Origin: Schlegelella_A sp036496385
GTDB taxonomy: Bacteria > Pseudomonadota > Gammaproteobacteria > Burkholderiales > Burkholderiaceae_C
DNA length: 51,388 nt
NCBI GenBank assembly: GCA_036496385.1
Contig: DASXLD010000021.1
Span: 1 to 51,388, forward strand
Direction of reading: 5' to 3'
The notes under the pieces were generated by a model that did not search any database, was not told the origin of the DNA, and saw nothing but the letters and a program-made list of their open reading frames with translations. The position numbers and the translations under genes are program-made. Of the stretch, positions 32,501 through 43,928 are shown in pieces (the stretch's first letter is position 1; each line of letters begins with the position of its first letter).

Positions 32501-33426
32501 TTGGTCGCGAGGACGATGCGACGTGCGCTGTGCGGCGCGAACACCTCGTCCTGCTGCTGCTGCGACAACCGGGCGAACAGCGGCAGCACCTCGACGCCGG
32601 GAGGATGGTGTTTGCGCAAGCGCTCGGCCGTGTCGCGGATCTCGCGCTCGCCGGGCAGGAAGACGAGCACGTCGCCCGATCCGGCGGCGCCAGGGCCACG
32701 CCAGAGCTCGTCCACTGCGTCGCAGATCGCGTCGCCGAGATCGTGGTCGCGGCTCTCGACGAAGGGACGCCAGCGGATCTCGACCGGGTAGAGGCGGCCG
32801 GAGACCTGGATCACCGGCGCCGGCCCGGCCGCACTCGCGAAGTGCGCGGCGAAGCGCTCGGCGTCGATGGTCGCCGAGGTGACGACGACGCGGAGGTCGG
32901 GGCGGCGCGGCAGGATCTGCCTAAGATGGCCGAGCAGGAAGTCGATGTTGAGGCTGCGTTCGTGCGCCTCGTCGACGATGATCGTGTCGTAGGCGCGCAG
33001 CAGCGGATCGCTCTGCGTCTCGGCGAGCAGGATGCCATCGGTCATCAGCTTGATGCTGGCGCCGGGCGCGAGGCGATCCTGGAAGCGCACCTTGAAGCCG
33101 ACGACCTCGCCGAGCGTCGTCTTGAGCTCGTCGGCGATTCGCCTCGCGACGCTCGAGGCGGCGATCCGCCGCGGCTGCGTATGGCCGATCCAGCCGCCGC
33201 CGTGCATCCGGCCGCGTCCGATGGCAAGCGCGATCTTCGGCAGCTGCGTCGTCTTGCCCGAGCCCGTCTCGCCGCACACGATCACGACCGGGTGCTCGCG
33301 CATCGCCGCTGCGATCTCGTCGCGCCGCGCCGACACCGGCAGCGCCTCGGGGAAGGCGATACCGAGCGGCGGCCGGGCGCCGCTCGGTGCGCCGACACCC
33401 GCCGCCTTGTCGTGCCGTTCAAGCAT
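29554..33426 (-). CDS. hrpA: ATP-dependent RNA helicase HrpA
   Basis: A 1290-aa DEAH-box helicase, close to the roughly 1300 aa of E. coli HrpA. Walker A is GETGSGKTT (52-60), DEAH is at 152-155 in IIVDEAHERSLN, and motif III SATID follows. Motif VI NQRAGRCGR lies in the second RecA domain. The winged-helix, ratchet and OB-fold regions follow, and the long HrpA-specific C-terminal part includes FRWWLEELRVGLFAQELKTPQP near the end. An Ala/Pro-rich insertion (AATQAAPTPAEAGARR) lies in the C-terminal half. HrpA helps process mRNA and rescue collided ribosomes. It is divergent from the TRAP transporter genes, with 144 nt between. Confidence 0.95.
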   Translation of the reverse strand: MLERHDKAAGVGAPSGARPPLGIAFPEALPVSARRDEIAAAMREHPVVIVCGETGSGKTTQLPKIALAIGRGRMHGGGWIGHTQPRRIAASSVARRIADELKTTLGEVVGFKVRFQDRLAPGASIKLMTDGILLAETQSDPLLRAYDTIIVDEAHERSLNIDFLLGHLRQILPRRPDLRVVVTSATIDAERFAAHFASAAGPAPVIQVSGRLYPVEIRWRPFVESRDHDLGDAICDAVDELWRGPGAAGSGDVLVFLPGEREIRDTAERLRKHHPPGVEVLPLFARLSQQQQDEVFAPHSARRIVLATNVAETSLTVPGIRFVIDAGTARIKRYSFRSKVEQLPIEPVSQAAANQRAGRCGRVADGVCIRLYDEADFTARPRFTDPEIVRSSLAGVILRMASLGLGSVEEFPFLEAPPRRAIADGYQLLGELGATDDRNALTTIGRELARLPLDPRIGRMILEARGREALREVLVVASALSVQDVRDRPLEQQQAADQAHAKFDDDKSEFLGTLRLWAWLEHSRGGHGERRLSSRKHEQLLRENFISPRRVREWRDIHAQLLTVVTEHGWRINASDPTYEQLHQSMLAGLLGNIGVKSEEDESYHGARGIRFWRHPGARLAKKPGRWIVAAELVETTRLYGRGIAAIDPGWLPALAGHLIKKQLLEPHWEKKAAQVVALERATLYGIVIYANRRVDFGGLDPASAREIFIREALVAGDWETKLPFMSANRKLIAEVEQLEHKSRRQDVLVDDELIFAFYDQQLPADVHSGELFERWYREAAKRQPRLLTLTREELMRHEAAGITTSAFPKTIRLGGVDCATSYLHEPGNARDGVTVTVPIYALNQASEDRCEWLVPGMLREKVVALAKTLPQRPRSRLLPLPDYAAAFAVDIAFADGSLLEALAAHATSRSGLKLGRADFKHEQLPSHLLMNVRVVDEHGRQIGESRHLAELKASLGAQARSAFQALAALRLPAQVATAATQAAPTPAEAGARRQAPTSSALADDTASRTAYTTWSFGELPELMELKKGGQSLIGYPALIDKGSHVEIEVFDEPEVARDRHRVGVRRLVALQIREALKALDKNIPELQKMAMAYLPLGTADELREQIVEVALDRAFLAEPLPTSAAAFVRRLEEGRGRLMLIAQEVARLAGVILTDLQAVQRKLKDTHPPKDVGDDIAQQLARLLPKRFVAATPWQRLQHVPRYLRAIAARLDKLRADPARDQSRLAELRPLEQRYLRKLAERRGARDPRLDEFRWWLEELRVGLFAQELKTPQPVSVKRLDKIWAQAFA

Positions 33427-33570
33427 CGGCCCGGATTATTCCCGCCGGTCGGAAAACGCCGCCTTCCCGGGTAAACGCCGCTGTTCGCAGCGAGCCCACG
33501 GGTCTAACGTTTTCCCTCGCGTCGCTCCGACGGATGCGGGCGCGACTCTGCCAACAAGACGAGGAGACAC

Positions 33571-34683
33571 ATGAGCAACGATTCAGGGACAGCGAAGTCG
33601 GGTCGACGCGCGTTCGTGAGCGGCGGCGTGGCGGCCACGGCCGCGGCGCTCGGCGCGCCCTTCATCGGCAACGCACAGGCGGCGACGACGACGACCTGGA
33701 AAGTCCAGACTTCGTGGCCGGCCGGGGTCGGGCTCGCGACGTTCAAGGCGTGGGCCGGGACCGTGAAGGAGAAGACCGGTGGCGAGCTCGAGATCAAGCC
33801 GTTCGCCGCCAAGGAAGTCGTCGGTGACTTCGAGCTGCTCGACGGCGTGAAGAACGGCGTCCTCGAGGCGATGAACTCATTCACGTTGTACTGGGCCGGC
33901 AAGCTTCCCGCGACCGCGTTCCTGAGCTCGTACCTGATGGGACTGCGCTACCCGCACGAGTGGGACATCTTCTTCTACAGCAACGGCGGCCTGCAGGCGG
34001 CGCGCGACCTGTTCGCCAAGCAGGGCCTGTACTACGTCAACCGGATCCACCACGGGCCGAACATCATCCATTCGAAGAAGCCGATCCGCACGATCGCGGA
34101 CTTCAAGGACCTCAAGCTGCGCGTGCCGGGCGGGATGATCGCCGAGGGCTTTGCCGCGATCGGAGCCAAGACCACGCTGCTCCCTGGGGGCGAGGTGTTC
34201 TCGGCGCTCGAGAAGGGCACCGTCGACGCCGCCGACTACACCGGTCCGGCGGTCAACTGGGACCTCGGCTTCCAGCAGGTCACCAAGTACATCTGGACCG
34301 GGCCGCCGGGGCTCGAATCGATCTACCAGCCGGTCGACCTGATGGACTTCGTCGTCCGCATGGACGTCTGGAACAAGCTCTCGTCGCAGATGAAGCGCTG
34401 GCTCGACGACGAGATCCAGGTCTACTCGAACGAGCACCACGCGGCGATCCAGAAGGCCGACATGGAGGCATGGGGCAAGTTCGAGAAGGCGGGAGTCCAG
34501 ATCAACCGGTTGCCGGCCGAGGAGCTGCCGCAGTTCCAGAAGGTCGCGGTACCGATCTGGTTCAAGTGGGCCAACAAGGACGCCGACGCCGCCAGGATCT
34601 TCAAGTTGCAGCTGCAGGTGATGGAGTCGCACACGGTCGGCTACGTCACGCCCGACATGTACAAGGGCCTGAAGATCGGTTGA
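33571..34683 (+). CDS. TRAP transporter substrate-binding protein, DctP family
   Basis: A 370-aa periplasmic protein with a twin-arginine-type leader (SGRRAFVSGGVAATAAALGAPFIGNAQA). GAGGAG-type ribosome binding precedes ATG 33571 (GAGGAG at 33558-33563). The mature part has the DctP fold, with DLKLRVPGGMIAEGFAAIGAKTTLLPGGEVFSALEKGTVDA containing the conserved Arg (LRVPGG) that binds the ligand carboxylate. The wording GLESIYQPVDLMDFVV recalls 2-oxoacid/lactate-type TRAP binding proteins (TakP-like). The membrane subunits follow at 34779 and 35912. Ligand unknown, probably an organic acid. Confidence 0.9.
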   Translation: MSNDSGTAKSGRRAFVSGGVAATAAALGAPFIGNAQAATTTTWKVQTSWPAGVGLATFKAWAGTVKEKTGGELEIKPFAAKEVVGDFELLDGVKNGVLEAMNSFTLYWAGKLPATAFLSSYLMGLRYPHEWDIFFYSNGGLQAARDLFAKQGLYYVNRIHHGPNIIHSKKPIRTIADFKDLKLRVPGGMIAEGFAAIGAKTTLLPGGEVFSALEKGTVDAADYTGPAVNWDLGFQQVTKYIWTGPPGLESIYQPVDLMDFVVRMDVWNKLSSQMKRWLDDEIQVYSNEHHAAIQKADMEAWGKFEKAGVQINRLPAEELPQFQKVAVPIWFKWANKDADAARIFKLQLQVMESHTVGYVTPDMYKGLKIG

Positions 34684-34778
34684 CCACCCGCGACCGGCGG
34701 CGGCGCCGCCGGCCGATCAGCTGCTGTCGCGAACGCCGCCCGCCGTGGCGGCGTTCGCATGTTGACAACGCCCGCACG

Positions 34779-35909
34779 ATGCCGTCGCTCAACTTCGTCC
34801 TGCCGCACTGGCTGTACTGGGGAACGCTGGTGCTGTTCCCCTTCGTCGCGATGGTGCTGGTCGCGCGCCAGCGCCGCCGCGGCGCACCGCGCGAGCCGAT
34901 CCTCTTCAACGCCTACCTGTTCTGGCTGACGAGCGGCTTCATGGGCCTGCATCGCATGTACCTGAAGAGCTGGTGGGGGCTCGTCTACGTGCCGCTCTTC
35001 GCCGGAATCATCTACTGCAATTCCGAGGTTCGCGAGAGCCGCGAGGACGTGTCGCGCACGACCGCCGAGCTCGAGCAGGCGCAGACCGCGGCATCGCGCA
35101 ACCGCCCGGCCGATCCGGCGGCGGTGACGCCGGACGAGCGCAAGTCGATCGCCGGCGCCGAGGCGCTTATCGGCGTCAAGAAGACCGAATACGACGCGGC
35201 GAAGAAGGTCCAGGACGACTGGAAGGGCCGTGCGCGGACGATCGGCATCGTCGTGCTCGTCCTGCTCATCCTCGATGCGGTGCTCATGCCTTCGCTCGTG
35301 CGCAAGCGCCGCGCGCAGGCGACCGCCGCGGGCTACGCGGCCGATCCGGTCGCGCACGAGCCCGACGTGCCGCAGCTGGGAACAGCGGAGGACCCGACGC
35401 TGCGCGTCCGGTCGAAGTTCACCGACTGGATCGACCGCGTCAACGGCGTTGCCGGCGAGTACGTCGCCTACTGGGCGGTGGTCGCGGTCTTCACCTACTA
35501 CTACGAGGTGCTGGCGCGCTTCGTCTTCAACTCGCCGACCAACTGGGTGCACGAGAGCATGTTCCTGATGTTCGGTATGCAGTACATGATCGCGGGCGCG
35601 TACGCCTATCGCGCGGACCAGCACGTCCGGGTTGACGTCTTCTACGCGAAGTTCTCCACCCGCGGCAAGGCGATCGCCGACATCGTCAGCTCGCTGTTCT
35701 TCTTCATCTTCACGATCACGCTGCTCTGGACCGGCTGGCGCTTCGCCGCCGATGCCGTCAACAACGGCGAGACCTCGTTCACCGAGTGGGGCATCCAGTA
35801 CTGGCCGGTGAAGCTGACGCTGCCGATCGGCGCCGCGCTGATCATCCTGCAGGGCGTCTCGAAGCTGATCAAGGACATCATGATCCTCAACCACCGCGCG
35901 GAAGCCTGA
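34779..35909 (+). CDS. TRAP transporter small permease (DctQ) with N-terminal TM2-like extension
   Basis: A 376-aa protein, about twice the usual DctQ length. Residues 1-30 form a membrane span. Residues 42-80 form a helical pair with FNAYLFWLTSGFMGLHRMYL, where G56-L57-H58-R59-M60-Y61 resembles the GxHRFY core of TM2 domains. Residues about 82-150 are charged and likely coiled coil, and 153-170 form another span. The DctQ domain occupies about 212-370 with four spans. DctQ normally bridges the binding protein and large permease; the added part could contact another envelope component. The ATG at 34779 follows the binding protein gene by 95 nt; the next gene is 2 nt away. Confidence 0.83.
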   Translation: MPSLNFVLPHWLYWGTLVLFPFVAMVLVARQRRRGAPREPILFNAYLFWLTSGFMGLHRMYLKSWWGLVYVPLFAGIIYCNSEVRESREDVSRTTAELEQAQTAASRNRPADPAAVTPDERKSIAGAEALIGVKKTEYDAAKKVQDDWKGRARTIGIVVLVLLILDAVLMPSLVRKRRAQATAAGYAADPVAHEPDVPQLGTAEDPTLRVRSKFTDWIDRVNGVAGEYVAYWAVVAVFTYYYEVLARFVFNSPTNWVHESMFLMFGMQYMIAGAYAYRADQHVRVDVFYAKFSTRGKAIADIVSSLFFFIFTITLLWTGWRFAADAVNNGETSFTEWGIQYWPVKLTLPIGAALIILQGVSKLIKDIMILNHRAEA

Positions 35910-35911
35910 GC

Positions 35912-37282
35912 ATGGGTCTCGAGATTCCCATCGCCTGGCTCACCGTCCTGCTGTTCGGCTCGCTCGCCCTGCTGCTCAGCCTCGGCCTGCCGATGGCGTT
36001 CTGCACCGGCAGCCTCGCCGTCATCTTCCTGTTCATCTTCGGCACGCCGGCGGTCCTGAACATGATGCCGTCGCGCATCTTCCCGTTCATGACCGACTAC
36101 CAGCTGTCGGCGGTGCCGCTCTTCATCTTCATGGCGGCGATCCTCGAGAAGGCCGGGATCATCGAGGAGCTGTTCGACGTCATCTACAAGTGGCTCGGCT
36201 CGTTGAAGGGCGGGCTAGCGTCGGCGACGGTCATCGCCTGCACCTTGCTCGCGGCCATGGTCGGCGTCGTCGGCGCGACCGAGGTGACGATGGGAATGAT
36301 CGCCCTGCCCGCGATGCTGAAGCGCGGCTACGACCCGAAGCTCGCCTGCGGGTCGCTGCTTGCCGGCGGCACCCTCGGCATCCTGATTCCACCCTCGGTG
36401 ATGGCGATCGTCTACGCCGTCGTCGCCCAGCAGTCGCTCGGCGAGCTGCTGATCGGCTCGATCTTCCCGGGATTGCTGCTCTCCGGGATGTACGTGCTCT
36501 ACATCACCGTGCGCTGCTACATCAACCCGAGCCTCGGCCCGGCACTGCCGATCGAGGAGCGCGTGAACCTGCGCGAGAAATTTCGCCTCTTGCGCAACAC
36601 GATCGCGCCGATCCTGCTGATCCTGCTCGTCCTCGGCATCATCTTCTTCGGGGTCGCGACGCCGGTCGAAGCGGCGGGCATCGGCACCTTCGGCGCGCTC
36701 GCGGTGTGCGCGCTGCACGGGCGCCTCAACTGGATCAACATCCAAGACGCCGCTATGGCGACGCTGAAGGCGACGGCGATGGTGATGTGGATCTTCTTCG
36801 GCGCGACGATGTTCGTGGGCTTTTTCATCGTCAAGGGCGGCCAGACCTTCGTCGCCGAGTCGATCCTGGGCACCGGCCTCGGACCCTACGGGATCCTGAC
36901 GCTGATGATGGCGATCCTGTTCGTGCTCGGCATGTTCCTCGACTGGGTCGGCATCCTGCTGCTGACGGTGCCGATCTTCGTGCCGATCCTGACCGCGATC
37001 TCGTTCGGCGGCCTGTTCGGACTCGACGGAGTCAAGCCAGACGACATTTCACTCTGGTACGGCGTCATCTTCATCGTCAACATGCAGATGGCGTTTCTCA
37101 GCCCGCCGTTCGGCTATTCGCTCTTCTATCTGAAGAGCGTCGCGCCGCCGCAGATCTCGATGGCAACGATCTTCAAGTCGGCGGTGCCGTTTATCTGCCT
37201 GCAGGCGACGTGCAACGCGCTCTGCATCATCTTCCCGCAGATCATCCTGTGGCTACCGAGCAAGCTCTACGCCGGGCATTGA
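35912..37282 (+). CDS. TRAP transporter large permease, DctM family
   Basis: A 456-aa membrane protein with about 12 spans. Conserved stretches are MPSRIFPFMTDYQLSAVPLFIFMAAIL, the GATEVTMGMIALPAMLKRGYDPKLACG loop, GGTLGILIPPSVMAIVYAVV and EAAGIGTFGALAV, all typical of DctM. It carries the Na+-coupled translocation path of the TRAP transporter. It begins 2 nt after the small permease gene. Its length is slightly above the 425-aa norm, with an extended central loop (CYINPSLGPALPIEERVNLREKF). Confidence 0.92.
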   Translation: MGLEIPIAWLTVLLFGSLALLLSLGLPMAFCTGSLAVIFLFIFGTPAVLNMMPSRIFPFMTDYQLSAVPLFIFMAAILEKAGIIEELFDVIYKWLGSLKGGLASATVIACTLLAAMVGVVGATEVTMGMIALPAMLKRGYDPKLACGSLLAGGTLGILIPPSVMAIVYAVVAQQSLGELLIGSIFPGLLLSGMYVLYITVRCYINPSLGPALPIEERVNLREKFRLLRNTIAPILLILLVLGIIFFGVATPVEAAGIGTFGALAVCALHGRLNWINIQDAAMATLKATAMVMWIFFGATMFVGFFIVKGGQTFVAESILGTGLGPYGILTLMMAILFVLGMFLDWVGILLLTVPIFVPILTAISFGGLFGLDGVKPDDISLWYGVIFIVNMQMAFLSPPFGYSLFYLKSVAPPQISMATIFKSAVPFICLQATCNALCIIFPQIILWLPSKLYAGH

Positions 37283-37390
37283 GCGACGACCGAGAGCGCT
37301 GAGGCGGCGCAGCGGCCGCGTCCGATCGCGGCTTCGCGAGGACAGCGTGCAAGAATCGCGGCCACGTCCCAGACGCTGCCCGAAGCCACC

Positions 37391-38731
<1,341 letters not shown>

Positions 38732-38784
38732 TCGGATAATCGGGTGCAAAACTGCGTGGCCGAATGCCGCGCCGGAGATCGGAC

Positions 38785-39057
38785 ATGGCCAGGACGGTGC
38801 AATGCGTATACCTCAAGCGCGAGGCCGAGGGGCTCGATTTCGCGCCTTATCCGGGCGAGCTCGGCAAGCGGATCTACGCCTCGGTCAGCAAGGAGGGCTG
38901 GGCGGCCTGGCTGAAGCATCAGACGATGCTGGTCAACGAGAATCGGTTGAATCTCGCCGATCAGCGGGCACGCCAATACCTGGCGCGCCAGATGGAGAAT
39001 TTCTTCTTCGCCGGCGGGGCCGACCAACCGAGCGGCTACGTGCCTCCGCCAGCATGA
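38785..39057 (+). CDS. Probable Fe(2+)-trafficking protein YggX
   Basis: A 90-aa protein from ATG 38785 (an upstream in-frame ATG at 38764 adds seven unlike residues). It starts ARTVQCVYLKREAEGLDFAPYPGELG and carries the family stretch LKHQTMLVNENRLNLADQRARQYL. A single conserved Cys (C7 when Met is counted) is typical. YggX protects iron-sulfur proteins against oxidative damage and may handle labile iron. It lies 53 nt after argA. Confidence 0.93.
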   Translation: MARTVQCVYLKREAEGLDFAPYPGELGKRIYASVSKEGWAAWLKHQTMLVNENRLNLADQRARQYLARQMENFFFAGGADQPSGYVPPPA

Positions 39058-39120
39058 ATCTCCCCTAGAATCTCGCGGCTGCGAAAACGGCCCAGCGAAA
39101 CTCGAACGAAGGATTCTCCC

Positions 39121-39435
39121 GTGGCGACCCTCCAGGAATTGATGGCCCAGCGCGAAGCGCTCGAGCGCCAGATCGAGCAGACCAAGAAGCATGAGCGCGG
39201 CGAGGCCATCGAGAAAGTCAAGGCGCTGATGGCGCAATATGGCCTGAGCGTTGCCGATCTCGGCAGCCGGCCGGCGTCGAGCAAGCCGAAAAAGGGCCGC
39301 TCGGGCGGCAAAAAAGTTGCAGCCAAGTACCGCAATACCTCGACCGGCGAGACCTGGAGCGGCCGCGGCCTGCAGCCACGTTGGCTGAAGGCGGCGCTGG
39401 CGAGCGGCCGCAAGCTCGCCGACTTCGCGGTCTAG
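39121..39435 (+). CDS. hns: H-NS family nucleoid protein, BpH3 type
   Basis: A 104-aa protein from GTG 39121. The N-terminal half is a coiled coil for dimerisation (LQELMAQREALERQIEQTKK). A basic linker (KPKKGRSGGKK) leads to the DNA-binding motif YRNTSTGETWSGRGLQPRWL near 75-94, the betaproteobacterial H-NS/BpH3 signature. These proteins bind AT-rich DNA and silence genes. TAGAAT at 39066-39071 resembles a -10 element, but no matching -35 was seen. It stands between yggX and dnaG. Confidence 0.9.
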   Translation: MATLQELMAQREALERQIEQTKKHERGEAIEKVKALMAQYGLSVADLGSRPASSKPKKGRSGGKKVAAKYRNTSTGETWSGRGLQPRWLKAALASGRKLADFAV

Positions 39436-39544
39436 GCGGGGCCGCCTGGGCGCCCTGCCGCGCGAGGGCGGCTTGCGGGCGCGAAAATGAGGCATTCGCT
39501 GGCCGTCAAGCGCCGTCGCGCGCCTAGCCGGCCGGTCTCGTCTC

Positions 39545-41296
39545 ATGATCCCGCCTACCTTCGTCCACGAGCTGCTGTCACGGGTCGACATCGTCGAGAT
39601 CGTCGGGCGATCGGTTGAGCTCAAACGTGCCGGCTCGACCTGGAAAGGCCTCTGCCCGTTCCATGGCGAAAAGTCGCCGAGCTTCACGGTCTCGTCCTCG
39701 CGGCAGACCTACCACTGCTTTGGCTGCGGCGTCCACGGCAACGCGGTCGGCTTCCTGATGGAGCACCACGGCATGGGCTTTGTCGACGCCGTCCGCGATC
39801 TTGCCCAGCAAGCCGGTCTCGCCGTTCCCGAGACGACGAGCCAACCCGGCGAGCGCGAAGAAGCTGCGCGCCTGAAACAGAAGCAGCTCACGCTCGGCGA
39901 TGTCCTCGGGCGCGCCGCCGACGGCTATCGCCGCCAGCTGAAGGCGAGCGATCGGGCGATCGCCTACCTGAAAGGCCGCGGCCTGAGCGGCGAGGTCGCA
40001 GGACGGTTCGGCCTTGGCTACGCGACCGACTCCTGGCGCGGACTGGCGAGCGTCTTTGCGGACTACGACGACCCGCTGCTCGAGGAAAGCGGTCTCGTCA
40101 TCTCGCGCGCTGACGAACGCGCGGCCGATGGCGAAGCGAGCGAGCCGCCGAGCGGCAAGCGCTACGACCGCTTCCGCGACCGCGTCATGTTCCCGATCCG
40201 CTCGGTCCAGGGTCCGGTGATCGGGTTCGGGGGCCGAGTGCTCGACCGCGGCGAGCCGAAATACCTCAACTCACCGGAGACGCCGGTCTTCAGCAAGGGA
40301 CGCGAGTTGTACGGCCTGTTCGAGGCGCGTGCAGCGATCCGGCAGCGCGGCTATGCCCTCGTCGTCGAGGGCTACATGGACGTCGTCGCGCTGGCGCAGG
40401 CCGGCTTCGAGAACGCGGTCGCGACGCTCGGCACCGCTTGCACCGCCGAGCATGTGCAAAAGCTCGTCCGCTTCACCGACTCGGTCGTTTTCAGCTTCGA
40501 CGGCGATTCCGCCGGCCGCCGCGCCGCCGGACGCGCGCTCGAGGCGAGCCTGGCGCACGCGGTCGACACGCGGACGTTCCGATTTCTCTTCCTGCCTGCC
40601 GAGCACGACCCCGACAGCTTCGTCCGCGAGCTCGGCGCCGCGGCGTTCGAGGCGGCGGTCGCGCAGGCCGTGCCGCTGTCGAGGCAAATCGTCTCGGGCG
40701 CGAGCGAAGGGCTCGACCTCGCGACTGCCGAAGGCCGGGCGCGCCTGCTTGCGAACGGCAGGCCGCTCTGGTCGGCGCTTCCCGACGGAATGCTCAAGCG
40801 CCAGTTGCTCGGCGAGTTCGCGTCGCGGGGCGCGTTGCCGATCGACGAGCTCGCCGCCGCCTGGCGTGTCCACGGCGTCGGCACTGCCGGCTCCACGACC
40901 GCGTTCCGCCCCGAGCGCCCGGCCCGCGGCCGCGGCGCAACGATGCGCAGGCCGGTCGCACAGCCGGCCGACCGGATCGCCTGGATGCTGCTGCTCGAAA
41001 GCCGCTGGTGGGAGACGCTCGCCGCCGGCGATCAGGCGGTGCTGTGCGCCTTGCCGGATTGGCACGGCGAGCTATTTCGCTTCCTCGATCGCGAAACTGC
41101 CGAGCACGGCGCCCGGCCGTGGGCAGCGTTGCGCGAGCAGATCGCCGGCGAAGCGTGGGCGCCGGCGGCCCTTGCCGTCGTCGACGCCGAGGATCCCGCG
41201 ATCGAGCCTCTCGCCGACGATCTTTCGCGGTCGCTAGAGCAGCTCCGCGCTGCCGCCGAGCGGCGCGATGCGATGCGCGTCCTGGGCAGGATCTGA
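39545..41296 (+). CDS. dnaG: DNA primase DnaG
   Basis: A 583-aa primase with the N-terminal zinc-binding domain (C37, H40, C58 and C61 in CPFH and CFGC). The catalytic core follows with DRFRDRVMFPIR and the TOPRIM motif VVEGYMDVVAL near 275, then the FSFDGDSAGRRAA acidic motif. The C-terminal helicase-binding domain is shorter and rather divergent. DnaG makes RNA primers for replication. It is followed by rpoD, as in the macromolecular synthesis operon, but the usual upstream rpsU is replaced here by an H-NS gene. Confidence 0.95.
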   Translation: MIPPTFVHELLSRVDIVEIVGRSVELKRAGSTWKGLCPFHGEKSPSFTVSSSRQTYHCFGCGVHGNAVGFLMEHHGMGFVDAVRDLAQQAGLAVPETTSQPGEREEAARLKQKQLTLGDVLGRAADGYRRQLKASDRAIAYLKGRGLSGEVAGRFGLGYATDSWRGLASVFADYDDPLLEESGLVISRADERAADGEASEPPSGKRYDRFRDRVMFPIRSVQGPVIGFGGRVLDRGEPKYLNSPETPVFSKGRELYGLFEARAAIRQRGYALVVEGYMDVVALAQAGFENAVATLGTACTAEHVQKLVRFTDSVVFSFDGDSAGRRAAGRALEASLAHAVDTRTFRFLFLPAEHDPDSFVRELGAAAFEAAVAQAVPLSRQIVSGASEGLDLATAEGRARLLANGRPLWSALPDGMLKRQLLGEFASRGALPIDELAAAWRVHGVGTAGSTTAFRPERPARGRGATMRRPVAQPADRIAWMLLLESRWWETLAAGDQAVLCALPDWHGELFRFLDRETAEHGARPWAALREQIAGEAWAPAALAVVDAEDPAIEPLADDLSRSLEQLRAAAERRDAMRVLGRI

Positions 41297-41298
41297 GG

Positions 41299-41325
41299 GT
41301 GACCGCGCCCCTGTCGTTGTATAAT
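41299..41325 (+). promoter_or_regulatory. Candidate sigma-70 promoter for rpoD
   Basis: TATAAT at 41320-41325 is a perfect -10. GTGACC at 41299-41304 matches the -35 consensus at four of six positions, with a 15-nt spacer, which is short. It lies immediately after the dnaG stop and would start a transcript with about 300 nt of leader before rpoD. Confidence 0.55.
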
Positions 41326-41631
41326 TGAAGGCTTCGGCAATCGCGGCAAGCGTGACGGCAGCACCTCCGGCCCCGGCCACCCTCCGAACGAGGGTCATCC
41401 CCCAAGGCCAACTCCCCCGCAAGGGCTGCAGCAAACGGACGTGGAGACCTCTTCAGGTCACGTCCAGTCACCCCGCTCCGGCTCGAGCGGCGTTTGACCC
41501 TTCGGGGCACGCTGCGACGAGTCGTTTTCCTGCGCCGAGCGACCGAGACGAACTTGAATTTCGCATGAGAGTGCGCAGTTCGACACTTGGGCCTGCCACA
41601 AGGTGCAGCCCGTACCGATCCGAGGAACCGC
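41326..41631 (+). promoter_or_regulatory. Structured untranslated leader of rpoD
   Basis: No convincing gene lies in this stretch. It holds at least three hairpins: ACCCTC/GAGGGT around CGAAC (41379-41395); a bulged stem with two 5-bp halves and a CTTC loop (41438-41464); and CCGCTC/GAGCGG around six nt (41473-41490). A CCC-TTCG-GGG tetraloop hairpin follows at 41498-41507. A ribosome site GAGGA precedes ATG 41632. The arrangement suggests control of rpoD expression at the RNA level, but no known riboswitch was recognised. Confidence 0.45.
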
Positions 41632-43818
<2,187 letters not shown>

Positions 43819-43844
43819 CGCAGCTCGGCAATTCGGGTTTGAAG

Positions 43845-43875
43845 GGGTTCCGGTCGCGCGACCGGGACCCTTTTT
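43845..43875 (+). terminator. Rho-independent terminator after rpoD
   Basis: The arms GGGTTCCGGTC (43845-43855) and GACCGGGACCC (43860-43870) pair over 11 bp with one G-T pair around GCGC, followed by TTTTT at 43871-43875. It is 27 nt after the rpoD stop and separates rpoD from the cyclase gene. Confidence 0.9.
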
Positions 43876-43928
43876 CGCTTGTGAGCCGCGATAAACTCGC
43901 GGCCGATGGCCCGCCAGACCGCCCAGGC

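Noticed and set aside
28933..33474. A 1513-codon forward open frame opposite hrpA
   Set aside because: It is the mirror of the hrpA coding strand in GC-rich DNA, with Arg/Leu/Ala-biased composition and no recognisable domains; HrpA is clearly the real gene.
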